Assembly (NCBI GenBank): GCA_020635675.1
Contig: JACJZJ010000006.1
Span: 1-64,000 of the forward strand
Direction: 5' to 3'
From: Flavobacteriales bacterium
GTDB taxonomy: Bacteria > Bacteroidota > Bacteroidia > Flavobacteriales_F > PHOS-HE28
DNA: 64,000 bases
The number at the start of each line of letters is the position of its first letter. The stretch's first letter is position 1. Made by a program: the position numbers and the translations under genes. Shown piece after piece: positions 41,147 to 48,508 of the stretch. The notes beneath the pieces are model-generated. The model was given only the letters and a program-made list of their open reading frames with translations, was not told the origin of the DNA and ran no database searches.

Positions 41147-42535
41147 GTGAGCAAAGGACTGGAACGTATCGTCCGTGACGTGAAGGAACGCGGTCCGGCT
41201 ATCGCTGAGATGGCGGCATTGGGCCGGTTCGTCAGGGGCATCGACGTCGGCGGCATCGATCTTCCCCCACTGCCGGACGAGGAGATCACGGCGGGGAGCT
41301 ACCATCGGGACATCCTGACCTTGGAACCCCTTGAGGTCGTGCTGCTGTCGTGGCCGCCGGGAGTGGCCAGCGCGGTGCATCATCACGATGGTTTCGCCGG
41401 GCACGTGCTCGTGCTGGACGGTCAGTTGGAGAACATCGCCTACACGATCAAGGACGGCGTGATGACCGACCGCATGCACATGCTGGCGGGGCCGGGCGGC
41501 GTGGTGCCCGAGCCGGACGGCATCATCCACGTGCTGCGCAACCCCGACCGCATGGACTGGGCCCGCACGCTGCATTTCTACTTCCCCGCGCTGACCGACC
41601 TGGACGGCATGCGGATCTTCGACCTGTCCAACGGCACCATCGCCACGCTGAACAGTTCGGCCAAGGCCGCGTCGTTCAGCGAACCGGAGAGCAGCTTCAG
41701 CAAGCTGGAGAAGGAGGCCTTCCGCTTCGTGCCGTTCGAGCGAATGCCCCAGGCGCGTTCGCACCGGATCCGTCCGGTGGTGCCCAAACCCACCAGCGAA
41801 CGCATCATCGACATGGTGCGGGCGTATTACGAGGAACAGGCGGAACGGTACGATGATGCCGACGCACGCGACCCGATCCGCACGAACTACACCGAGGGTG
41901 TGAACGCGCTGATCGCGGAAGCGTTGGCGAAGAGCGAACGCATGGAGGCGATGCTGGCGCTGGCCTGCGGCACGGGCAGGCGCGCATCGGACATCCGGCA
42001 GGCCTCCGGTCGTGACTATGCGCTCTGGGGTGTCGATCTCAGTGGTGCCATGGCCGACATCGCGACCGAACGCGGCATTCATGCGATCAATGCCCGGTGG
42101 ACCGAGGCGGAGGTCCCCCGCGATCATTTCGATGCGTGCACCATCCTGTATGCCTTCGGACATGTTCCTGACGCCGCGCTGCGCGAGGCATGGCTGCGGA
42201 AGGTGCACGACGCCCTGCGCCCGGGCGGGCGCTTGTTCCTGGACGCGTTCGACCTGAACGACAGGCACGAGTGGGGGCCGCGCGCCAGAAAGGCCTACCA
42301 TGACCTGGACCTGGGCGATCAGGGCTATGAACTGGGTGATGTGTTCTATGTGCGTTCCGGGGGCACCCATCCCGCCTTCCTGCATTATTTCGAGGAGGAC
42401 GGCCTGCGCGACCTTCTTGAACGGTGCGGGTTCGCGGTGGAGCGGATCCGGCACGTCGGCTATGTGCACTGCGCGGGAGAGGTGCTGCCTCCCGATGAAC
42501 CGGGCATGTTGTTCGTCGAGGCCGTCCGACACTGA
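41147..42535 (+). CDS. Cysteine-dioxygenase-like cupin fused to SAM-dependent methyltransferase
   Basis: A roughly 462-residue two-domain protein. The first 170 residues resemble cysteine dioxygenase: YHRDILTLEPLEVVLLSWPPG, then the metal motif VHHHDGF (His78-80) and later IIHVLRN with His128. The rest (about 225-455) is a class I methyltransferase with LALACGTGRRASDIRQ, WGVDLSGAMADIA, CTILYAFGHVPD and LRPGGRLFLDAFDLND. A GTG start at 41147 is preferred because any ATG upstream would overlap the divergent ureohydrolase. Possible thiol oxidation plus methylation is suggested by the fusion; the substrate is unknown. Confidence 0.75.
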   Translation: MSKGLERIVRDVKERGPAIAEMAALGRFVRGIDVGGIDLPPLPDEEITAGSYHRDILTLEPLEVVLLSWPPGVASAVHHHDGFAGHVLVLDGQLENIAYTIKDGVMTDRMHMLAGPGGVVPEPDGIIHVLRNPDRMDWARTLHFYFPALTDLDGMRIFDLSNGTIATLNSSAKAASFSEPESSFSKLEKEAFRFVPFERMPQARSHRIRPVVPKPTSERIIDMVRAYYEEQAERYDDADARDPIRTNYTEGVNALIAEALAKSERMEAMLALACGTGRRASDIRQASGRDYALWGVDLSGAMADIATERGIHAINARWTEAEVPRDHFDACTILYAFGHVPDAALREAWLRKVHDALRPGGRLFLDAFDLNDRHEWGPRARKAYHDLDLGDQGYELGDVFYVRSGGTHPAFLHYFEEDGLRDLLERCGFAVERIRHVGYVHCAGEVLPPDEPGMLFVEAVRH

Positions 42536-42541
42536 GCGCCG

Positions 42542-42576
42542 AAAAAAATGGGTCCCGCGCCATCAGCACGGGACCC
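42542..42576 (-). terminator. Rho-independent terminator of the PadR-PspC operon
   Basis: GGGTCCCG and CGGGACCC pair around an eleven-base loop. On the minus strand the stem is followed by A and seven T residues, 52 bases after the PspC stop codon. The plus strand lacks a T tract, so it serves the minus-strand operon. Confidence 0.8.
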
Positions 42577-42627
42577 GGATCGTCCGAACGAATACCCCTT
42601 GTTGCGCAAAGCGGACGATCGGTCGCG

Positions 42628-44406
42628 TTAGTGGAACAGTGCGCCCACCAGATCGGGTACACGGTACGTCAGCAATGCGGTCGCCTGAGCGCTGCCCTTC
42701 TTTTCCTTCTCCTTCTTTTTCGGTGGAATTCCGGGGAAGACGACCGCGGCCGTGACCCGTGCGGCGGAAGCCGCATGTGAAGGGCTGTCGGGATCGTGTG
42801 GTGCCGCATCGGTGCCATCGTCCAGTCGCAGTCCATCGCGCGTCATGGTCCATGTGCCCCCGATCATGCCCCGGTCCCAGGTGTTCGTCACGTTGTCGAT
42901 GTCATGAATGATCGTGACCGCGTTGTTCGCGAAATGGACCGCGCGGCCGATGGGCACCTGCAGGGTGAAGCGGAGCTCCTGACCACGGAGCTTGTCCGTT
43001 CCCGGGAAGCTGAAATAGGGCGCGATGCGGAGCGTGCTATCCGTTTGCTCGTAGGCATACTGGATGTTCGCGAGCCGCTGGCCGGCCATCTTGGCACCCG
43101 GGCCGTACGCCCTGCGCTCCGCAACGAGATGGAAGAGCGTGTCCGGACTGCGTTGCACGTTCACCCGGGTCCAGCCCACGTATGTGATGCCGTTCTCCAA
43201 CGCGATCAACGATGGGTCGTCGTCGGAATGTTCCCGGCCCACGACGAAGTGCGGGTCGTCCATGCTGTCGAGCACGAGCGTTCGCCCGGCGGGCTGGACG
43301 ATCTCGACCTCGGTCCGCCGCGAATCCCTGCTGCCGAATTCGCTGGCCATCTGGACGGCGACCACCGACAAAAGCACGATGGCGGCGATCCAGATGGGGG
43401 CCATCGAGAGGCCGAACCAACGGGGCGCCTTTGCGCCGAAGAGGAGGGCGATGCCCCCGTAGAGGAGGCCGACCACCGGAACGAGCACCAGCACCACCAG
43501 CCCGATCCAGGTCATGGTGAACTGCGCCGGTGTGTTGAAGAACAGCAATGCCAGTTGCTTCAGCATGGCGGTGTCGGCCAGCCCGGTACCGTGCCAGACC
43601 ATGCCGGCGTGGCCAAGGAAGAGGACGATCATCGCGATGGTGAGCGCGGCGCCGACGAGCAGGAACACCACACCCAGCAATTTGCCGACCGCCGTCAACA
43701 CCAGGCGGGAGGATTCACCCAGGAAACCAAAGATCTCATCGGCACCGCGACGCGCGCGGGGGGCGTACTTGCGTCCCGCCTCACGTGCTTCCTGGGCCAT
43801 TGTCGCGGCGCCTTTTTGAAAACGGTCGGTCCCCTCCTCGAACATCCGCTTCAGGTTGTCCACGTTCACCGGCTCTCCGCGCATCTCCAGGCGTTCCGCA
43901 GCAGTGCCGGCCACGGGGATCACGGCCCAGAGGATCACGTAGATCAACCAGCCCACACCCACGAGCAGCAGGATGATGTAGATGAGGCGCAGCACGAGCG
44001 GGTCCACCCCGAAGTAGGCGCCGATGCCGCCGAGCACCCCCCCGACCCATTTGTCATCAGGGTCGCGGAAGAGCCGGCGATGACGCTGTCCACCCCAGGT
44101 CCAGTTCGGCTGCGGGCCGGCCGAGGTGCCCGCGCCATCCGGGTCGGCGGCCACGTAATCCTCGGGCTGGCCCATCACCTCGATCACGTGGTGCACGTCC
44201 TCGATGGTGACCACCTGGCGACCGGCGAGCCGCTCGGTGAAGAGTTCGGCGATGCGCGCCTCGATGTCGGTCATGATCTCGTCACGACCATCACTTCCGC
44301 CGAACTGCGCGCGGATGTTGTTCAGGTAGCGGTTCAGTTCCTCGTAGGCATCCTCCTCGATATGGAACACCGTACCACTGATGTTTGCGGTCAATGTCTT
44401 TTTCAT
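42628..44406 (-). CDS. PspC-domain membrane protein
   Basis: A 592-residue membrane protein. The N-terminus (about 1-80) is a DUF-type helical cap with ANISGTVFHIEEDAYEELNRYL, common in this Bacteroidota family. The PspC domain (about 110-170) has RRLFRDPDDKWVGGVLGGIGAYFG and the membrane helix LRLIYIILLLVGVGWLIYVILW. Further helices lie at about 230-350 and a large beta-rich extracytoplasmic C-terminus has lipid-adhesin-like strands. The gene overlaps the PadR repressor gene by 4 bases. PspC proteins respond to envelope stress. Confidence 0.88.
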   Translation of the reverse strand: MKKTLTANISGTVFHIEEDAYEELNRYLNNIRAQFGGSDGRDEIMTDIEARIAELFTERLAGRQVVTIEDVHHVIEVMGQPEDYVAADPDGAGTSAGPQPNWTWGGQRHRRLFRDPDDKWVGGVLGGIGAYFGVDPLVLRLIYIILLLVGVGWLIYVILWAVIPVAGTAAERLEMRGEPVNVDNLKRMFEEGTDRFQKGAATMAQEAREAGRKYAPRARRGADEIFGFLGESSRLVLTAVGKLLGVVFLLVGAALTIAMIVLFLGHAGMVWHGTGLADTAMLKQLALLFFNTPAQFTMTWIGLVVLVLVPVVGLLYGGIALLFGAKAPRWFGLSMAPIWIAAIVLLSVVAVQMASEFGSRDSRRTEVEIVQPAGRTLVLDSMDDPHFVVGREHSDDDPSLIALENGITYVGWTRVNVQRSPDTLFHLVAERRAYGPGAKMAGQRLANIQYAYEQTDSTLRIAPYFSFPGTDKLRGQELRFTLQVPIGRAVHFANNAVTIIHDIDNVTNTWDRGMIGGTWTMTRDGLRLDDGTDAAPHDPDSPSHAASAARVTAAVVFPGIPPKKKEKEKKGSAQATALLTYRVPDLVGALFH

Positions 44407-44741
44407 CGTTGTGCGTTCCTGCGGGTGGTCTTTTTCACGGCGGTGGACAATTCGTCCCAGGTCTGGTCCAGCTCGGTGAGGAATTTGTCGCCGAGCGTGG
44501 TCAGCCTGTAGTATTTGCGCGGAGGACCGCTTCGCGATTCCTCCCAGCGGTAAGCCAGCAGACCGGCATCCTTCAGGCGCGTGAGCAGGGGGTAGAGGGT
44601 GCCCTCCACCACGATCAACTTCGCCTCTTTCAGCCGGGTGATGATGTCCGAGGGATACTGTTCGCCCTGTGCCAGGATGGACAGGATGCAGTATTCCAGG
44701 ACCCCCTTCCGCATCTGCGCTTTGGTGTTCTCGACCTTCAT
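44403..44741 (-). CDS. PadR-family transcriptional regulator
   Basis: A 112-residue winged-helix regulator with the PadR pattern KGVLEYCILSILAQGEQYPSD, LKEAKLIVVEGTLYPLLTRL and GPPRKYYRLTTLGDKFL. It is the first gene of the PadR-PspC operon and overlaps the PspC gene by 4 bases. In this setting it usually controls its own operon. Confidence 0.95.
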   Translation of the reverse strand: MKVENTKAQMRKGVLEYCILSILAQGEQYPSDIITRLKEAKLIVVEGTLYPLLTRLKDAGLLAYRWEESRSGPPRKYYRLTTLGDKFLTELDQTWDELSTAVKKTTRRNAQR

Positions 44742-44799
44742 GTCATCTCATCCGGTCCGGTGGTGGCAGTGCGCATGCTGCTTCCGGTCCCTTCTGACG

Positions 44800-44807
44800 C
44801 AAAGATA
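44800..44807 (-). promoter_or_regulatory. -7 promoter box (TATCTTTG) of the PadR-PspC operon
   Basis: Exact TAnnTTTG match on the minus strand, 58 bases before the PadR start. It lies next to an inverted repeat that could bind PadR. Confidence 0.6.
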
Positions 44808-44818
44808 TATGTATAAGT

Positions 44819-44843
44819 TAGTACTGTGCAATACAAAGTACTA
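44819..44843. promoter_or_regulatory. Inverted repeat, candidate PadR operator
   Basis: TAGTACT (44819-44825) and AGTACTA (44837-44843) form a perfect seven-base dyad with an eleven-base spacer, in an AT-rich patch just upstream of the PadR promoter box. It also lies before the divergent glycosyltransferase-like gene, so it could affect both. Confidence 0.45.
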
Positions 44844-44916
44844 TTAATTGATGAACGGTGGTTGCCGATGCTGGATGGTGGTGCGCGGAGGCCTTTACCG
44901 CCAAGGCCATCCGCTC

Positions 44917-44924
44917 TACTTTTG
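44917..44924 (+). promoter_or_regulatory. -7 promoter box (TACTTTTG) of the polytopic glycosyltransferase-like gene
   Basis: Exact TAnnTTTG match lying 22 bases before the ATG at 44946. Its position excludes a longer GTG-initiated reading starting at 44826. Confidence 0.65.
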
Positions 44925-44945
44925 GCCGTGCGGAGAGCATCCCTG

Positions 44946-46748
44946 ATGTGGTCCCTGTTGATCCTGGTGCCCGCCCTGCTGGCGGTGATGGCGTGGTGGC
45001 TTTCCCGCTGGGGGTTCGTACCCACCCGGGCCTACCTGGACGGACTGGCTCCTGACCATGCCGTGGACACCTACGACGCCGCTTTCCACGCGCGCGTGCA
45101 AGTCAACCTGCGTTGGGCGGCCAGATGGCTCGGTGTGCTGGCCGTGGGCCTTGCCGTGGCGGGCAGGAGGCTGCTCCGTGCCTCGACGGGTGATCCGACA
45201 AGCGCTTGGGCCCGCTTCCGGACCGATCTCTCGAAGGGGGTGGGCGACCTGTCCAAACGCACCTCGGCCACGCACAAGCGCGTCGTGCTGCTGGTGCTGC
45301 TGGTGGGTGTGGTCCTACGCGTGGTCGTGCTCTTCCAGCCGGTGATCTATGACGAGGCATTCACGTATGTCTACTATGCGGTGCGTCCGGTGCAGGTGAT
45401 CCTGTCGGACTACTCCTATCCCAACAACCACATCCTGCACACGCTGTTGGTGAAGCTGAGCACATCCCTGTTCGGCGTGGGGGCCTCATCGCTCCGGCTG
45501 CCCGCCCTTCTGGCCGGCATCCTGGCGATGCCGCTCTTCTATGCCTTCGTGCGTGCGATGTTCAACAGGTACATCGCCCTGCTCGCGCTCAGCTTCGTCG
45601 CGGCGAGCGGTGTGTTGATCGAATACAGCGCCCTGGCCCGGGGCTACAGCCTCACTTGGATGTTCATGCTGCTCGGCTGGCTGGCCGGTCGGCATTTCGT
45701 GAAGACGAACAACAGTGTGAGCGCCGTGTTGGTGGCCCTGTTCAACGCCCTGGGCATGTGGGCGGTCACCAGCATGATCTATATCGCCGAGGCCACCTAC
45801 ATCTGGCTCTTCCTCTATCTGATCTTCAACTACGATTCCTCGTTGAACCGACGGATGTACCGATTGATCATGTCCGTGGTGTTGTTCCTGTTGTTCACCT
45901 TTCTTTTGTACACACCTGTGATCATCGTTCACGGGCTGGGCCAGTTGTTCTACCATCCCACCATGGGTGACAACACGTGGGAGCACTTCCTGTCCACCCA
46001 TCAGGAGAGCAGTTTCGAGCTCTGGGCCTACATCAATGACACCGCGGCCACATGGATCTCCGTGCTCGGTTTCCTGGGCCTGATCTACGCGGCCTACATC
46101 TCCTCCAAGTTCCGGCTGTTGGCCCTGGCGATCCTCCTGGGGGCACTACCCACGGTACTGATCCAATCGCTCGTGGCCCCGCCGCGGGTCTGGGCATACA
46201 CGCTCTTCATCTTCCACCTCAGCTCCGGTATCGCACTGTTCTATCTGCTGAAATTGCTGCAGGAGGTGGTCTTCAAGAAGCTCGCGAAACGTTTCCGGAC
46301 CGTGGCCGCGGCGCTCATCGTACTGTTCGGGATGAGCTGGCTCGGTATGCGGGGCATCCAGGGTCGCTTGGAACGTTTCCCGGATGCGGAGGAGACGGTG
46401 CGTCATCTACAGCCGCTGTTACATCCGGAGGATCGGCTGGTCGCGGAGTTCCCTTTCGAGGCTCCCGTTGAGTTCTACTGCCTGGCCCTGGGCGTTCCCC
46501 GGCAGATCATGTACAATGGACCCGCACCGAACGGCACCCTCTACGTGGTGGTCAGCCCCGCCGACGATCAGACCCCGGAGGGAGTGATGCGCCATTACGA
46601 CCTGCTGCCAGAACGTTTCACCCCGCCGGAGAAGGTCCAGGACCGCAAGCATTCAGAGGTCTGGTCCGTTCATCCCCGCGCGCAAATGCAGAAGGTCGTG
46701 GAGCCGGACACGACGGGTGCGGGCATGGCGGAAGACCGGATGCCCTGA
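44946..46748 (+). CDS. Polytopic membrane protein of glycosyltransferase GT-C (ArnT/PMT) type
   Basis: A 600-residue membrane protein with about ten to twelve hydrophobic segments. Near residue 125 the loop YDEAFTYVYYAVRPVQVILS (key acidic DE) and YPNNHILHTLLVKLS correspond to the first lumenal loop of ArnT/PMT-type enzymes that use lipid-linked sugars. The C-terminal 90 residues form a soluble domain with DRLVAEFPFEAPVEFYCL. The acceptor is unknown. The start is set by the promoter box. Confidence 0.82.
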   Translation: MWSLLILVPALLAVMAWWLSRWGFVPTRAYLDGLAPDHAVDTYDAAFHARVQVNLRWAARWLGVLAVGLAVAGRRLLRASTGDPTSAWARFRTDLSKGVGDLSKRTSATHKRVVLLVLLVGVVLRVVVLFQPVIYDEAFTYVYYAVRPVQVILSDYSYPNNHILHTLLVKLSTSLFGVGASSLRLPALLAGILAMPLFYAFVRAMFNRYIALLALSFVAASGVLIEYSALARGYSLTWMFMLLGWLAGRHFVKTNNSVSAVLVALFNALGMWAVTSMIYIAEATYIWLFLYLIFNYDSSLNRRMYRLIMSVVLFLLFTFLLYTPVIIVHGLGQLFYHPTMGDNTWEHFLSTHQESSFELWAYINDTAATWISVLGFLGLIYAAYISSKFRLLALAILLGALPTVLIQSLVAPPRVWAYTLFIFHLSSGIALFYLLKLLQEVVFKKLAKRFRTVAAALIVLFGMSWLGMRGIQGRLERFPDAEETVRHLQPLLHPEDRLVAEFPFEAPVEFYCLALGVPRQIMYNGPAPNGTLYVVVSPADDQTPEGVMRHYDLLPERFTPPEKVQDRKHSEVWSVHPRAQMQKVVEPDTTGAGMAEDRMP

Positions 46749-46800
46749 GCACTTCCGATTTTCGCGGCCCAAGCAACGATCACCGACCATCCATACCGAC

Positions 46801-48495
46801 ATGTCAGAAGAAGGCCGCCAGATCATTTTCAACATGGTGAAGGTGGGCAAGACCCTGCCCACCGGAAAGAAGATCCTCAACGATATCTACCTGGGCTTCT
46901 ACTACGGTGCCAAGATCGGCGTGCTCGGTCTGAACGGCGCGGGGAAGTCGACGCTCATGCGCATCATCGCGGGCAAGGAGAAGGACTTCGACGGGGAAGT
47001 GCACCTGAGCCCCGGGTATACCATCGGCCACCTGGAGCAGGAACCTGTGCTTGATGAGGACCGCACGGTGATCGAGATCGTGCGCGAGGGCGTGCAGCCC
47101 ATCATGGACCTGCTGAAGGAGTTCGAGGACGTGAACAACAGGTTCGCCGACGAGGAGGTGATGAACGATCCAGACAAGATGGAGAAGCTCATCGCGCGGC
47201 AGGGCGAGCTACAGGACCGGATCGAGGCGGTCGAAGCGTGGAACATCGACCAGAAGCTCGAGGTGGCGATGGACGCCCTGCGTTGTCCGGAGGGCGATAC
47301 GAAGATCAAGGTGCTCAGCGGGGGCGAACGACGCCGCGTGGCCCTCTGCCGCCTGCTCCTGCAGCAGCCGGACATCCTGCTCCTGGACGAACCGACCAAC
47401 CATCTCGACGCCGAGAGCGTGGCCTGGCTGGAACTGCACCTGCAGCAGTACAAGGGCACCGTGATCGCCATAACGCACGACCGCTATTTCCTGGACAACG
47501 TGGCCGGCTGGATCCTGGAACTGGACCGGGGTGAAGGCATTCCTTTCAAGGGCAACTACACCAACTGGCTGGAGCAGAAGACCGCCCGCATGGCCCAGGA
47601 GGAGAAGACCGAGAGCAAGCGCCAGCGCGTGCTGAAGCAGGAGTTGGAATGGGTGAGGAGCAACCCGGGTGCGCGACGCACCAAGAACAAGGCCCGCCTG
47701 CAGAACTACGAGAAGATGCAGGGTGAGACGGTGAAGGAGAAGGAGGCCAAGCTGGAGATCTTCATCCCCAATGGACCCCGTCTGGGCGACAAGGTGATCG
47801 AGTTCAAGGACGTGTCAAAGGGCTTCGGCGATCGTCTGCTGATCGACGGCCTGACGTTCTCGCTACCGCCCGCAGGCATCGTGGGAATCATCGGTCCGAA
47901 CGGTGCGGGCAAGACCACGCTCTTCCGCATGGTGATGGGTGCCGAGAAGCCCGACAGTGGCACGATCACCATCGGCGACACCGTGCAGATCGCCTACGTC
48001 GATCAAGCGCACAAGGACCTTGCCCCTGACAAGTCCGTGTACGAGGTGGTGAGCAACGGTGCCGAGGCAATGACCATCGGCGGCACGCAGGTGAACAGCC
48101 GGGCCTACCTCGCGCGGTTCAACTTCACCGGACCCGATCAGGGCAAAAAGGTGGGCGTGCTCTCCGGCGGCGAGCGCAACCGACTGCATTTGGCGATGAC
48201 CCTCAAACAGGGCAGCAACGTGCTGCTGCTGGACGAACCGACGAACGACCTCGATGTGAACACCCTACGGGCGTTGGAGGAGGCCATCCAGGATTACTCC
48301 GGCTGCGCGGTGATCATCAGCCACGACCGCTGGTTCCTCGATCGTGTCTGCACGCATATCCTTGCCTTCGAGGGCGACAGCCAGGTCTATTGGTTCGAAG
48401 GCGGCTTCACCGACTACGAGGAGAACCGGAAGAAGCGCCTGGGCGGCGATATCGTGCCGCACCGGATCAAGTACCGGAAGCTGGTGCGGGGCTGA
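46801..48495 (+). CDS. ettA: Energy-dependent translational throttle ABC-F protein EttA
   Basis: A 564-residue ABC-F ATPase with two nucleotide-binding domains and no membrane part. Domain 1 has Walker A GLNGAGKST, signature LSGGERRRVALCRLLLQQ and DEPTNHLDAES; domain 2 has GPNGAGKTT, LSGGERNRLHLAMTLKQG and DEPTNDLDVN. The linker between them (about 240-320) is charged, as in ABC-F proteins that act at the ribosomal E site. Length and the RRTKNKARLQNYEKM-type region fit EttA. The ATG at 46801 begins at the family N-terminus (SEEGRQIIFNMVKVGKTLPT). Confidence 0.95.
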   Translation: MSEEGRQIIFNMVKVGKTLPTGKKILNDIYLGFYYGAKIGVLGLNGAGKSTLMRIIAGKEKDFDGEVHLSPGYTIGHLEQEPVLDEDRTVIEIVREGVQPIMDLLKEFEDVNNRFADEEVMNDPDKMEKLIARQGELQDRIEAVEAWNIDQKLEVAMDALRCPEGDTKIKVLSGGERRRVALCRLLLQQPDILLLDEPTNHLDAESVAWLELHLQQYKGTVIAITHDRYFLDNVAGWILELDRGEGIPFKGNYTNWLEQKTARMAQEEKTESKRQRVLKQELEWVRSNPGARRTKNKARLQNYEKMQGETVKEKEAKLEIFIPNGPRLGDKVIEFKDVSKGFGDRLLIDGLTFSLPPAGIVGIIGPNGAGKTTLFRMVMGAEKPDSGTITIGDTVQIAYVDQAHKDLAPDKSVYEVVSNGAEAMTIGGTQVNSRAYLARFNFTGPDQGKKVGVLSGGERNRLHLAMTLKQGSNVLLLDEPTNDLDVNTLRALEEAIQDYSGCAVIISHDRWFLDRVCTHILAFEGDSQVYWFEGGFTDYEENRKKRLGGDIVPHRIKYRKLVRG

Positions 48496-48508
48496 GTCGA
48501 GCTCCCGA

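Noticed and set aside
42796..44511. 571-codon plus-strand frame opposite the PspC protein
   Set aside because: Repetitive His/Glu/Gly-rich translation without motifs; the PspC frame on the other strand is convincing and coupled to PadR.
44826..44945. GTG start giving a 40-residue longer membrane glycosyltransferase-like protein
   Set aside because: The promoter box at 44917-44924 lies inside this stretch, so it would be upstream of the transcription start.
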